From positions 9,069,538 through 9,133,537 of the forward strand of contig OX467091.1 of assembly GCA_950106755.1 (NCBI GenBank): a stretch of 64,000 nt of DNA, in the 5' to 3' direction. Below are positions 35,411 to 48,339 of this stretch, one piece after another. This DNA is from Climacium dendroides. Lineage: Eukaryota; Streptophyta; Bryopsida; Hypnales; Climaciaceae. The position numbers and the translations under genes were made by a program. The notes beneath the pieces were generated by a model. It ran no database searches and was not told the origin of the DNA. It worked only from the letters and a program-made list of their open reading frames with translations. Numbering within the stretch: the stretch's first letter is position 1; every line of letters begins with the position of its first letter.

Positions 35411-38400
35411 TGACCAACCCAATGTTCTAAGGTCAATGCAAACTGTAAATACTTGCATACTTTAGATGAGGTGTCAATGGTACTAAGGGTCCGTACTAAA
35501 TTAGAATGCAGAATGTCTACCTTCTATTTAGCTATAAAGGGTGCACTATCACCTACACTTTATGATAGGATAGAAGCATCAGTAGTTGATCATTTAAGTG
35601 ATTTTGGAATAGATGGTAAGGAATATGAGGTAGTGGAAATTTTTTCCATATAGGAAGATAGAAAATATATGGATAGCAAAATTTTCAAAGTTTTATTCCC
35701 CAAATTAAAATTACTATGAATTTTAGGAGCCAAAAAGTGCACTTGTCCAATAGTTAATGATTGTTTAGAATCTTCCAATTCCAATCATTCAAGAACTACT
35801 TTGTTGTTTACTACTTCTCACTTTCTTACTCACTATGATAGAAGTATTTTATCTTGTGAAATTGTTGAGAAAGTGAGCTCAATATGTGCAAACAATAGGA
35901 TGAGGAAAATTGGGGGAAAAAAAGATCGAATTCTCCAAAAATGAATATTTTATTCACGATAAACGTGGATTTTTTATTAGACCCATTCCGATTTCATAGA
36001 CTCACCTATTCCGGTTAGCTTTGGCTCTTCTCCCTATGTAAAGAGGGAAGAAAGATGAATGGACAAGAAGGTACAAAAAAAGAGTCTTTTTCAATGAATA
36101 CTACCTTCAATTATTGTCTACAATAGGTTAGTCTAAAAAGCCATGATAGAAGGGCTTTCTGAAATAAGTACTTCAATAATACTTTGGGACATGTGTCATA
36201 ACCTTGAAAAGGACATAAAAAAACACATTCCAAGCTTGAATTCCAACCTAAGGTTGGAAACAATGCACCCTACATGTTGGTTGGGTACTAGACGTGGTTG
36301 ACAATTGGTGCCTCAACCTTAATCATGATTGTAGAACTTTGTGTAAGCTTAACTTATATGCTTTAGGAGACGTTCCCACCTGGCATTTACAAACTCTATG
36401 TATTAAAAGATAAAACCTCTATATAAGTAGAAAATAATCTTTTTATAAGAATTCAGGTTTGGCACTACTATACTTTTTTTCGAGCTATGTGCAATTCACA
36501 TGTGGCTCATATTTCATGGGAGGTGTTAGGTTTTGTGACTCTACCACCAACTTTGGGTTTGTACTGAGGGGTGGGGGTGGGGGTGCTCTTGATGGCTTAA
36601 GTGATTTTTGCAAATGTTTGGTTTCTTTTTTTTGGTGAAGTTTTGTTGTTGTTCTGTGAGGCTCTGTAGCAATTTAGTTTGGAATGAATTCAATTGTAGT
36701 CAACAAGTTCTAAAAGACTTGAGGAGCTTCAGTTGCACAAGTTTCAAATTGTCAAATTTCTACAAGCCTTGAGGAGCTCAACTTGTGCATGTCTCACTTG
36801 GAAAGTTTTGTAAGGTGAAAGTTGTGTAGAAGCACAACAACATATCACATACTATAGCAATGGCAGCTTTAATTAATGGACGCAAAGAGGAAACAATATG
36901 TAATCCGACATGAATTCATCAAAAAATCTACAAATTCCAAAGATTTGAATATTACAAAAACAATGGCAAGTTCTTTATGATTTCTACAAAAATTACATAA
37001 CAATCCTACTCTTACACCTACACACGCCAAATTCCAGCTAGGATCGGCATTAGCATTCGGGAAGTTTTTTGAGGTGCTTTGGTAATTTTCCCCCTCTTTG
37101 TAGAAGGGACTATATTTTTTTTCTAGAGGCACCAATTGCATCCTCTCCTTATCAAAATCTACTAGTTTATTTCTTCTAGTATCAAATTTTCACCAACCAA
37201 TTTCCTTCAACTTCAAATTTATAAAGGCTACAATACATCCTCCATATAAGTTGAAAATAATCCATTTTTTATGGCAATAAGATTCAAAGCTATTGTGGTT
37301 GTTATTCAAGTATGTATTGTTCTCACATGTCTCAAATTTATCAACTCTTATCTCATCAAAAGCACCAATTTGTAATACCACATATTAGAATCAATGAAAA
37401 TCTTCATCTTCAAGAGATTTAACTCCTACAAAATACTTAACAACTTCTTCATGATAACTCAAAAACTATGTAATACTCCTCTCTAACACCAAGCCACCTC
37501 CATAATAAGAGAATTTTGAATACTCGACAAAGCCACAATCCTTGCATACATCTTGAAAGTTGGTTTAAAAAGAAATGATACCCACTTTGTCCAAGAAGAT
37601 ACCTACCTCTAGTAACCTAGGTATTAGGCTCAGATCTTAAATTGCAAGCAGCTGAAATCCAACAATTTCATGAAAGCAACAACTAAATAGCCCCCATTTA
37701 TTTTTTACACCCAGTTGGTTGCCAATCCTACCAACGTTTTGTCCAGTTTTCAATCCTCTATTTTCACACTCCAAACAGTTATTTTCCCCAAAACACCGGC
37801 TAACAATGAACTAACCGCAGGTTCTTCCCGCCCGGACATTGATTGGCATTGCTAAACAAAGTGAGTGGGAATAGTGGAAACTTTTGACATAAGCCCAGCC
37901 GATAAGAACGCCTGTAACGCCAGGTGCGAAACGGCCCTTACATTGTGATGATAAAAACAAGCTTACTGTCCAGCAGTCATGCTCTAATGCAGTGCCTGCA
38001 CGGATGAGTACACATCATGCCACATGTCCTGAACAATAGAAATATCAACAGATGTGATCTGTCCTTGGAGCAAGCCCTCCCACCAGAGCTTCCAGGGGTT
38101 CTCAAAAGGGAAAAAACGTTGCCCAAGCACAAAAAGGCCTTGCTACAAGGAGCCCCAGTTAGGTTCAGTTTTGACTAATTCCTTATAACCTCCTTGAAAA
38201 CATGTAAGAGGACAAGATGAACACGTACATCTACTGTACCTACAACCTCTGGTAGTATGCCTGGAAACTGAAGACATGGTCTTTAGTGTTTCAAACATGC
38301 CAAAAAGGGTTCCAGTTTGTATATAGCAAATCTATTGAAATGGAAGTATAACGTTTCTCACAACCAAGAGACTATTCAGTAACTTAAAACTTGACTCCTG

Positions 38401-38457
38401 TGATGTCTTCTATAGAACTCACAATGATTTCTTGTAAGCATTCGCTGAAAGGAGCAG

Positions 38458-41400
38458 CTAAGTTTGAGGCTCATGTACTGTACTGGCGCTCTTGTTGATG
38501 CGTCTGAGCAGTCTGTATGTTCCAAATATATTTGACTTCTCCCAAACCCATGGAAGGAAGAAGGCACGAGTTTTGGCAGGAGACAACTCATTATCCAAAA
38601 ATATGTGCTCATACACAACCTGCAATAATAATCACCATCATACAACGTCAGCATCCTTTTCCAAATCTGACAATATATTTATTGATGGATTATGAGCATA
38701 CTTCCAATAGGTTAGAACAAGAAAAAATTACCTACAAATGAGAAAGCATTTGACATACACTGAAACTAGCCTATAAAAGTCGCTAAATTGCGAGATATAA
38801 TATGGGAGGTAGAAAAGCAGTAATAATACCTTCCAAGATTTTTCGTCGTTGCCTCTGAATGTTCTATCATCGCGTTGGAGAACAAGTTCAACTAAAAAGT
38901 CACAAAGACCCTCATCCGCCAACTGTCATTAACAATGTCGAAAAAATAAGAAACACTACCGCTAGTCTGAGCATGGCACCAACTGGTCCAAATTGAGCAT
39001 CAAGTTCGTGTAATTGACCTCCATAAAAGCAAGCAGGACAAATTCAACTATATATAAAACTCTTGGGTCTAATTACATGCTTGACAAGTGAGGCAAAGGT
39101 ATTGGAATATCAGAGCTTACGAATTGATCTGGTGAGGCCTTGTTCTTGCCATTGAAATATTGAGGTGCGTCTGTTGTTCCTCCAAGGGAGAGATTAAACG
39201 GACGCGGAAGGAGGCCAGTGAAACCATCATCGACCCACGCCACACGATAGTCTGAGGAGGGCAAGAAAAAAGAAGAAGGAAACCGGTGCCATTCACTACC
39301 AACACAGACCGTTGCTTCTGCATTCCAACAGGCGCCCTCTGAGATATTGAACATAGAGCGCCAATTACAGCTACCAGACATCTCTCCTGGAGATCAACAG
39401 TAGCAATAAAGGTAAACATGAAGAGGTTCAATACCTGTAGTCGTGCCTGACAAGGACGAGGACACATTAACGGGAGGAAGGTGCAGATAAGCTTGCATGG
39501 GAGCAGAATAGCCATGGAACAACGACAAAGTCCTGCAATATGCAAGCGCTAGAATACCCCCCAGTACCAACGGTCGAGCTCTCTTCACCCCCTGACCAAC
39601 CACCATACAACTATAACCTATCAGAGTATGTACAATGCACGAGCTCCCCAGCAGAAATGTAGACATTCACTGCGCCAGAATATGAGACCATTTCAGTTCA
39701 TCTTTTCACATATCCAACCTTGTCTCTATACACGCAAAGAAGCTAAGTGCATATAAAACGAAATTGTGTCTCAAACGAAGCACCACAAATATCAAGACTA
39801 AGAAATAAGACAAGAAATCTCCTAATGATATCTCTGGATTCCTGCGTCACAGTTGCCTAGCTCCAAAAACCGGTTAACCCTTAATCAAGATATAATTTAG
39901 TGAAACAATCCAGAATCACGTGTGGGTTCAATGAAGTAAATGATATGAAGGGTGACTGCCTTACTGACCCAGGTGATCCAAGAAAGCTGTCTGTGGTATT
40001 CCCAAGACTCAGGAAGATAATCATGAAGCCGCTCTATTGTTGCTGCAGCAGCTAAGCATATAAGCGGGTACACTGGGTACAGAAACCTGAAACATAATTC
40101 CACGTTGGGTCATCAAGAGCTGGAGGAAAAACCAACATGTCCCTGCAAAGAAACCAGACGAGCATGCACCCAAACATTGAACATAGATTCTAAAGTTAGG
40201 CGTGGACATGGAATAAAAGGTGGCTTAATCCTAAGAATAGCATGAATTTTGGACCGAGATTTCCAAGTGAAATTAGAAAAGAATGTACACTACACAGAAA
40301 GATACACTAACAATGCAATTTTTCTCCTCTTTTCAACAAAAAAGGATGAAACATGGTAAGAACACGGTTTCACCGCTGCGCATCCTAGCAAAGGGGATGA
40401 CTTCAAGGTATTAGGATTGGTCAATGTTTTAGAAGTACAAACCTTTCTTCCTTGTGCGCCTGGAGTGACATGAAGGCAAACCATATGAAAAGAGGTGAAA
40501 TCGCAACGACAAGCTTTTCATATCCACGATTTGGTTTGCGCGGAAGACTATAATAGTCAAGCCTGGCTATATAGAGCAGACTTGGAGAGAGAAGAGCAAG
40601 CACGAACGCGAAGTTGAAGTTGTTGAATGCATTCAAGAAATAGAATGAGAAACCTTCAACTCCATATAAGGTGCTTCCTTCGCCACTGAATACGTTATAG
40701 AATACTAAATTCACCACTGAAGATGTCCATCGTCCATAGAAATAGCGGTCTGCCAATACTGACAATACCTGTTTCAAATATGACACAATTTGCTTAGAAA
40801 TTTGCTGCATGAGTTTTAAAGGTTTAGAAATTTGCTGCATGACGTTCTTTCTGCAATACTGACAGCATTTGGTATCACCCATCAGAAAAAAGCCAGCATA
40901 CAAGAGAAGTGGACAAGCTGTAGGTTGAGTGAATAGAAATAAAGTCCAACTAACCATAGTACAAAATGTCGTAAGCACTCCGGCCAGGAAGACATGAAGA
41001 AAGCCTCCACTCAATAATGAGAACACTACCAATGGAGCAGCAGCCAGAGCTGCAAAGGGCCAGCCTACAAGAACTCCAGCTGCTGCGACAGCCACAACTG
41101 TCTTATGCCAGTCTCCTAATAAAACCAGTGCTGATGCCAGGGTGATTGCATACATTGCAAAAGTGCTTGGCAAGAAACCTGAGAACAGCAGGTAGCAATG
41201 TCATTTTTCTTGTGAGGGTCGACCTCAAATTAAACCAGTCCAACATCAGAACCTATAAGAAAAACGTTAAGAAATCAAGTTCTTGCAAATAACTTACTAT
41301 ATCTGTTCATTACAGAAGAGAATGTTTAAATTTGCATACGATTTAACTAGAGAGACCTACACCATAAACAGAGCAGTAGACGTACATACTGGTGCTTGCG

Positions 41401-42854
41401 TTGAAGCAGCCGCTGCTGACGCAGAGGAGAATTAAAGTATACATTCCAACTCTAGCTCCGAACTTTCGATTAGCAGCATCCACTAAAGTCGCCTCAGTAG
41501 ACGCTGAGACTAATCCCAAGGCAAGTCTGACCGAGAAGAACACTTGAACCTGCGTTAGATTATCTCCAAAATGTCAAATACCGTGGCTTCCATCATATCA
41601 AAAGAACCTCTAGGACCCTTATTTTCTACATGAAATTTACAAGTAATCACTACTCTCCACAGCTTGAAATTATTCCGATTCTGACAGTTTGCTAAAGACG
41701 ACCACGCGTGTTTCGCACGAAGTCTCTTGGAATGGAAGAGATGTAGAACCTCGAAGACATACATAGCTCATGAGGACTGACATGGGCATGTGGATACTAA
41801 CCTTGGTAACACCAGCATAGGACAGCAACATAAAAGGTCCACTAACAACCGCATGAAGCAACAGATACAAATACGACCTGAGTGCAAATTCCGAACTGCA
41901 CCAAACAAATAAACAGAAACGTTTCAGGAAAAATTCGAAACTGGGTTACCGAAGGCATTCAGTCGATTCAAATTGGGGATGAATGTTGCTCAGGTGACAC
42001 CATTCCCTGAGATATACACCTCGGATACATACTCTCAGGAGCAGCACTCTACCCGAGTGATTGCAGTGTATCGGTTTACGATAGAGGGTACATGCCATGT
42101 ACCACTACCCTGTATATAACATTATTGCATACACAGAACTCCAATGCTGAAAACTTCTGGGCAAGCTCACGCCCTCACTAGTCCTTACAGGTTCCAGCAA
42201 TTAGGGTTCATGGTTTCTGAAAAACCCATCTAGGGTTCCAGTAATTAGGATTCCAGCAATTAGAGTTCACAGCCATCAAGCTTTACAAGCACAACATGCA
42301 GAGAAGTAAGAGCTTTACTAGAAGCGCACCTTCAGAGCAACAAGATACAAAAAAAATGCTTGGTAAAAATTATACATGTCACGAAATAATCGATTTCAGC
42401 ACAAAAACCGGATTCAGCATCTAATCATAGCATCAAGCTTCACATTTCATTTTCACTTTAGAAAAACGAGCGAAACGAGAGGCTCCGGTAACTCATCCAA
42501 TTGCAATTATCTGAAATCTCTTATACTGAAATTTCACAATTTCAAGGGCTAAACCAAGGGAGGGTACCTGTACTCCCAAGTTTGAAACCCTGATTTGTAA
42601 AGAAGGTAGTGCAGTGGCTCCCAGTAATTGAACACCTCGTCGCAATCGTGAATGTTATTGTAAGTGGCACTGTAGTAACGCGCCACCATGAGGAAACAAA
42701 AAGCTCCCTTCCACCCGATGCCTGAGCTTTTCACTTCCAGCTTGTCCTCCCCGCTACTCTTCTTCTCATCCTGCTTCTCATCCTGCGACGGTGCTTTCTC
42801 CTCAGCCGCCGTCGTCCCCCTCCGACGCCGCAAATCCGTTCCCGAGGTCGCCAT
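38458..42854 (-). CDS. ALG9: Alpha-1,2-mannosyltransferase ALG9
   Basis: ER membrane enzyme of family GT22 that adds alpha-1,2-mannose from dolichyl-phosphate-mannose to the lipid-linked oligosaccharide used in protein N-glycosylation. Exons (minus): 42854-42568, 41895-41802, 41549-41400, 41178-40955, 40768-40443, 40086-39965, about 39591-39435, 39386-39121, 38922-38830 and 38619-38458. Diagnostic motifs: the luminal-loop signature HDCDEVFNYWEPLHYLLY then GFQTWEYS in exons 1-2; FALRSYLYLL; GLVSASTEATLVDA; FNNFNFAFVLALLSP; and AHKEERFLYPVYPL across exons 5-6. Many hydrophobic helices fit the polytopic fold. The soluble tail reads SEWHRFPSSFFLP, YRVAWVDDGFTGLLP and then WVWEKSNIFGTYRL before the stop. 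The start MATSGTDLRRRRG is chosen because the frame before it is less plausible; an alternative Met is at 42869. The exon 6/7 junction is ambiguous. It looks intact. Confidence 0.93.
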
Positions 42855-44286
42855 TGCCACAACACTCATAAGCCCTAAACCCAAAAAAAACCTCCTAAAA
42901 AATTTCCAAATTCTTAACCACACGCATCCAAAGTTTTGGCGACAATCAGCTCATCCATCAACTCATCAGTCAAGTCTCACATCTCCGCCATGGATACAAA
43001 ATGTGAACAAACCCGAGAGCGAAATCAAAACCCTAAACCACTGTCCAATTGGTGAACCCAACGTCTTTCACCGCAAATTGCTCCCTCTGTCCAAAAGCAT
43101 TCGTACCTGTACCGGCGTTAAATTATACCGGTCATGGCTGCCCTGCGGTAGGGTATTTCCAACAAACCAGTGGCTGGTACCGACCCGAAAACGTGTACCA
43201 AAAGCACTCAAGCTGTCAGCAGCGCACGCCAACAGGCCCATAACCCTAACTTAATTTAAATTAGAGTGCAGGACCCAAACAGCGACATAGCTACCGGTAC
43301 TGCAGGACAGCTGTCAGGGCACGCCGATGACTCACAATCCAGACCTTCAGGGCTCCAGGCAAGAGTCCACGCAAGGGTTGCGTTTCCACTGCCCCGGAAT
43401 GCATCAAGAAACACGCTCAGACTCGGACTTGGTCTTAAGACTTGCCCGTCTCCGTTGCCGCCTCGCGTCCGCCGGCTCCGCGTTTCAGTTGCTGATTGCC
43501 TACTTTGTCTAACCATCACGCTCTGTCTGACGATCTTTGGCTTGCCAAGCGTGTCTCCTTTCTCCAAGTGGTCGTCACGAGATTCCAGATCTATCGTGTC
43601 TGACCAAGGGCTTAGGGTCGTGGCGGTAATTTCCAAGCATGAGACTCGGTCATCGAGTTTGGGCGATGAGGACGAAGAAGCGTCGGCGGTGAGTGAGTCT
43701 GCTTGGAGGAGGTTGGCGGGATTTTGGTCAGTTGTGTTCACGAGAGTTTGTGAGAAAATCAGAATGGCTGAAAAGAGGTACAAGATTCGAATCCGATCTT
43801 GCGTGGAATCCGATCTTGCCAGTCTTTTGATTTGCAAGTAACTCGAGCTTGCAAGCAATCTGCTGTAGAGTGTCTTCAGTTTGCAGGAAGATTTTGTTTA
43901 GGTTCCATTCTTTTCTCGAACGCTTGCGATCGAGGTTTGTAGGAGCTGGCTTGTAGGAGCTGGGATTGGTAGCTCTTGTGATGATTGGTTGGGGAAAAGT
44001 TGGGGAAAAGTTTGGGAAGGTGGTGTGAACGAGTATGACAGGCAGGTTGCATCTGTTTTTCGAGATGCGGATGTAATAAGTCTGGAGGAGCCACCAGAAT
44101 GACGTTTTTGTGAAGTTTTAGCATTTCTTTGGAAAACTCAATCTCTTCAGAGAGTTTGACGGGCGTGGTTGAAGGTCTTGCGGTTCTTTGAACCTTCTAG
44201 AGCCTTTGATAGCTAGAGCTGGGAGTCTGGAGAACGTCGATACTGGAATTCATCTGCGATGGCCACCAGGATGACATTCCTGTAGA
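42855..44286. other. Divergent promoter/leader region between ALG9 and the GTD-binding gene
   Basis: About 1.4 kb separates the two divergent starts. GC is higher than in other spacers and frames are open on both strands from 43256 to 43858, without a recognisable domain. Probably promoters plus the 5' leader of the plus-strand gene, with upstream ATGs. CACTTTCT/AGCTGG-type short direct repeats occur at 43940-43965 (TTGTAGGAGCTGG twice). Confidence 0.5.
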
Positions 44287-45906
44287 TTGAAAGTGAAATT
44301 GGCACGTGTAAAGTTTCACTGGTGTGGTGGAAACCCTGGTGGGAGGAGATTACTTTCAAAAGCCGTGAGCCGCGAGCTGGGAGCTGGGATAAGGCTTTAT
44401 GACATAATGCTAACTTGTACTTGTGAATCAGTAACGAATGAGAGTTATCCGTTTAGGGCTCACATAGAACTTAGCGTAATGGGATATAATTCTCTCCCAA
44501 GAAAATTTGACATAGTTGCGTTGAGTGGTCAACTTAGTGTTATGGTACTTCTATGTTGTTTTGTCCATTATATTGTTATTCGAATATTAAGGCGGTCCAA
44601 TTTGGACGCTCCTTGTTCTTGCCCTGCCTGTTGTGAAAAGCACGCCGTGCGGGCTGTAGAATCTTCATTTGAATTGGACGAAAAGAACAGAGTCAATCGC
44701 TTTGATAGCTTGAAAGCACCATTGGAAGAGTCGGACATTAGGGATTCAAGGGCGAGAGAAGGTTATGGCGATGAAAGTGAATCAGGTTACAGTTCGGCAG
44801 TTGAGGATCTCGACGACCAAGCGCAGCAGGATATAGAGAACGACCAGGATGTGAAGGACAGAAAGCTTTTGGAAGATCTTCAACGTGAGCGTGAAACCGT
44901 CGCTGCTCTCTATAGTGAGCTGGAGGAGGAGAGAAATTGCTCTGCTTCAGCTGCTTGTGAAGCCATGGCAATGATTTCTCGCTTACAAGAGGAGAAAGCT
45001 GCTGTGCTAATGGAGGCTCGGCAGTTCAAACGGATGGTTGTCGAGAAGGCAACTTACGACCAGGAGGCTATTGAGGCCTTGAATGAACTTCTTTTTAGTC
45101 GAGAGCAAGAGAAGACCGCTCTGGAGGAAGAAATCCGTGTGTGTAAGGAAAAGCTGGATGCTATGGTGAGCGAAGAGAGGAGGCACTCGTGGCGACCTAA
45201 AGCGAAAGTTAATGAAGTTGGCCGAGTTCTTCCGAAGTCAAAATCACTGAATTTGGTCAGGAACGAGAAGTTCGACACGGCTTCCAGAGGTGGAAGAGAC
45301 GAGCAATGCAAGTACGTGGATAAGTTTAGCACCACCAGTAGTCAGCTTCTCACTACCAGTAGTCAGCTTCTCACTGCACTTGTGCAAGATGGATGTGGTG
45401 GCATGGAAGAGCAAAGACTCTCCAATGATATTAAAAGGCAAGGAGAAAAATCAGATGAGGTGGATGGTGGCGAACCTGAATTTCTCAAGAACATCGACGT
45501 GACTCCCAAAGCTGGACGAGATGAGCAATCCCAGTGTGTGGATGAAGCTATCACTGCGACCAGTCAGCTTTCCAAAGCAACTGTGCAAAATGGAGGTCGT
45601 GGTATGGAGCTTCAAGTAGGTGGTAGGCCAACAACGAGTGGTATTAGCAGGAAAGTGGGGAAATTGGAGGAGGTACTAGATGACGGAAAACTCAAACCTG
45701 AATTTTCCGGATTTGTTAGCCTGAAAAGGAGATGGGGTTCTCAGGAAATCACGCTCAAGACTTTGGAACAAACCAAGGAAGAGAGACGAGTGCAAGACAA
45801 GAAAAAGGGTTCAGTGCTTGAGTATGTCATGAAGTTGGAGCGGCAGCAGCAGCATGGAGTAAGACTTCCTGTCCAGATGCCCTCTGTTGCAAAGTTTGCA
45901 CCCTGA
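44287..45906 (+). CDS. GTD-binding (zein-binding, DUF593) domain protein, myosin-binding-like
   Basis: Single-exon gene of up to 539 codons. A membrane segment (GQLSVMVLLCCFVHYIVIRI, about residues 80-99) is followed by a Cys-rich patch (CSCPACCEKH) and then an acidic stretch ending SESGYSSAVED. The coiled GTD-binding domain spans about residues 195-300: LLEDLQRERETVAALYSELE, EERNCSASAACEAMAMISRL, FKRMVVEKATYDQEAIEALN. This domain in plants (FLOURY1 and MYOB proteins) binds the globular tail of class XI myosins and anchors them to vesicles or ER. The start is uncertain: Met65 at 44479 (MGYNSLPRKFD) lies just before the membrane segment and is the likelier start by family comparison. The C-terminal half is low in family signal and includes a 7-residue duplication, TTSSQLL twice. 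A separate 51-codon open frame starts at 45932 in another frame. Confidence 0.82.
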   Translation: MKVKLARVKFHWCGGNPGGRRLLSKAVSRELGAGIRLYDIMLTCTCESVTNESYPFRAHIELSVMGYNSLPRKFDIVALSGQLSVMVLLCCFVHYIVIRILRRSNLDAPCSCPACCEKHAVRAVESSFELDEKNRVNRFDSLKAPLEESDIRDSRAREGYGDESESGYSSAVEDLDDQAQQDIENDQDVKDRKLLEDLQRERETVAALYSELEEERNCSASAACEAMAMISRLQEEKAAVLMEARQFKRMVVEKATYDQEAIEALNELLFSREQEKTALEEEIRVCKEKLDAMVSEERRHSWRPKAKVNEVGRVLPKSKSLNLVRNEKFDTASRGGRDEQCKYVDKFSTTSSQLLTTSSQLLTALVQDGCGGMEEQRLSNDIKRQGEKSDEVDGGEPEFLKNIDVTPKAGRDEQSQCVDEAITATSQLSKATVQNGGRGMELQVGGRPTTSGISRKVGKLEEVLDDGKLKPEFSGFVSLKRRWGSQEITLKTLEQTKEERRVQDKKKGSVLEYVMKLERQQQHGVRLPVQMPSVAKFAP

Positions 45907-48339
45907 AAGTGGCAGATTTTAATTAGGTCTAAAATGCGTAGTGATGATTATGATGACAGGGCGGCCTCAGTCACGTCAGGAGATGATAAACCGACGTCAA
46001 GTGCTCTCACGAGGGACGATTCTTCGCGGGGAGGAGAGGACGAGGGTTGTGGCGAAGAGAAATTGCGGAATACATTGCCTTCGGGAGAGTAGGTACAAGA
46101 CGTGATTCCTAAGGTAACAACACCTGAATGCGTTGCGTCTGAGTAAGAGTTTGAGCCCAGTTTGAGCACGGTTCCTATTATTGAACTGTTAAAGCTTTTT
46201 GGGACTCTTTTGGCAGTTGCAAAGGGATTTTAGATTCCCTTAGAATGCAATTTTTTGTACTCCATATGAATAAACAATGAATTTTCAAATTGGAAGCTAT
46301 TCATTTTAGGCAAGAATATAGATAGGATGGTTTTACAGTTGGTCACACTTAGGAGTTGTTATCTTAATTGTGTTTTTATTGAGTCATAGGGTGATGAAGT
46401 GTGCAAAGATTATGAGGATGTAGATGAGTACATAGTGGAATTTATTTTTGTGCATGACATTTATGAGATCAAAAAATCACCTAGGAGTTGTCATGGCAAA
46501 TGCAACATTGATCGACATTGACCATATTTTACAACTTTTATTTGAATCATTAAACTATTATTCTATGCCACAATTTATTGTACATCTTCACAATTTTGGA
46601 AATTTGAACCATCCTTTGTCCTTGGGGGATTAATCCTCACTAAATTCTCATGCCAATTTGGTATATTGCTCTTTCATGAGTATATTTTCTCTTTCATGGT
46701 ATACTCATTTTTTTCTAAGTCTTTATTCTTTGTAATTAAAGAATCATTTGTACAAATTAGCATTTGATTCTTTGGATCTACAATAGGAATCCTTCAACTA
46801 CTTATTAAATGCTATGTGTCATTTGAGATACTAAAAAGTTCTTGACTAATAGACCCCTAAATAACATTCAAGATGATTTGTAGTTGTAAGAGTATATCAT
46901 ATAAGCCATATGCTTTAGAAATAGACTTCTAAATTTTTAGTGAATACATTAATAGAAAGAGGCTTATCACATTGAAGTAGAATTAGAGTGAATTAGAAAT
47001 ATCAAAATCTATTTATAGGAAATCCATTTAAATGGTACTCCCTTTGCTCCAAAATGATCTTGTTGCACTTTGTGATGTTGAAAGTTGAATCGTACTCCCT
47101 TTGTCCCAAAATGATTTTGTTGCACTTTGTGATGTTGAAAATTGAATGGTACTCCCTTTGTCCCAAAATGATCTTGTTGTACTTTGTGATATTGAAAATT
47201 GATCAAATTCAACTTTTGATTGCTTTGTGGGACTAGCAAAACAACTCCAAGCAACAATTCCCCTCCATCCATACAATCATCAATTAAAAAACAAATGAAA
47301 TGACTTTCTAACACTTCTAAGAAACCAGCTACTTCTAGATTCTAGATTCTGTTGCAAGCAAAGATGCTTCCATGAAATACATAGAAGTGATAGAACATGG
47401 AGTTTTTAAGACTGGGAAACTGCTACTTCAAACCTCTCATATGATAGTGCGTTGGAATCCTCTCAAATACGGAGACAAGAATCCCTCATAAACATAATGA
47501 TAATAACAAAAAATGAAGTCCAACTGCAATGACAGAAACCACTTCAAACAGCAGAAAGGAACAGGAATGCATGGATTCGTACGTTACAGAGCCTTGCTAC
47601 AGAAAGTACATCATAAAATTGCGGTCAATGGCCTACACCAACGAGCCTCCGCAGAATCCACATACACAAATTCAGAGTGTCAATGCCAAAGAAAGCCACA
47701 GCGAAACTGAAAGTCTAGAAATTCAGTCGCCCTGTTCGGGTTAAAAAAATTACATTGAATCCACTTGTGAGCCTGCACAAAGCATCAGACACTGGTGGAG
47801 ACTCAGGAGCACGAGGTTGACGTGCAAAGAGCATACTTATCACCTCGAATTCCAGTGCCGACCCCAAACGCAAAAGAACCTCTACCACTATGCTTTACAG
47901 ATGATACCCATAATCCTCTTTTGTTTGGCTAGACTACCGCAAAGGACTACCGGCACATGGAAGGGACGCACATACCTGAACTAGAAAATAGTTTTCATTC
48001 CACACAACGTCCACGAGTATCAGAGGGGGAATTCAACCAAGGCAATTCACAGCAAGCTCCGTGGATTGTGCCTGAACTATGTAAGAATAGCAGCTCGTAA
48101 ACCTCACACAAGAGTCGTGATTTGAAAGGATTTAATATCCAAAGAGCTCCGGTGTTAGCTCATCAAGCAAGTGGTGGTGCTGCTACCGAATTGTGCCCGA
48201 ATAGGTGTTTCCAAGCGTTTCGTTTCTTAAGAACTTTTGGGGGGAGCTCAGAAATTTGGCAGCTCAGAAACGGTTGGAAGTCCGCAACGTATTCTGCTGT
48301 TTGTAAAAGCTTGGGAGGAGAGTCTCCTGTTAGTCCTCG
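45907..48339. other. Spacer between convergent genes
   Basis: The first 350 bases are probably the 3' untranslated region of the GTD-binding gene, with an acidic open frame MRSDDYDDRAASV from 45932 that may be a lost C-terminal extension. AT-rich DNA follows, with a 57-bp tandem array at 47035-47205. From 47500 to 48339 the sequence is balanced in composition and is probably 3' flank of the minus-strand kinase gene. Confidence 0.5.
47035..47205. repeat. 57-bp tandem repeat, 3 units
   Basis: Three head-to-tail units starting GTACTCCCTTTGTCCCAAAA and continuing TGATCTTGTTGCACTTTG. The opening resembles the CTCCCTCCGTCCCAAAATA-like terminus of plant Stowaway/Tourist MITEs. The opposite terminus was not found here. 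Confidence 0.85.

Larger units (their letters stand above)
32916..38457. other. Intergenic DNA with a small GC-rich island, no certain gene
   Basis: From 33000 to 33430 the sequence is GC-rich and open in several frames on both strands, without a recognisable protein. It may be upstream promoter or leader of the MATE gene: a GTATGT donor-like site follows a short ATGGCCTCC open frame near 33090 on the minus strand. From 33430 to 38457 it is AT-rich and holds an (AT)n run at 33838-33858, a perfect 33-bp inverted repeat at 34088-34177 and a degenerate repeat at 34890-35410. Otherwise I see nothing. Confidence 0.45.

Noticed and set aside
35453..35653. 66-codon open frame
   Set aside because: No domain, AT-rich context and no supporting exon nearby.
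39592..39965. A GC-AG intron in ALG9 between exons 6 and 7
   Set aside because: A GC donor (AAG|GC) would keep the frame, but a canonical GT donor with the acceptor at TGATAG|GTTATAG also keeps it, so the unusual intron is not needed.
42688..43254. 188-codon plus-strand frame opposite the ALG9 start
   Set aside because: It is antisense to ALG9 exon 1 and has no recognisable domain; ALG9 is strongly supported on the minus strand.
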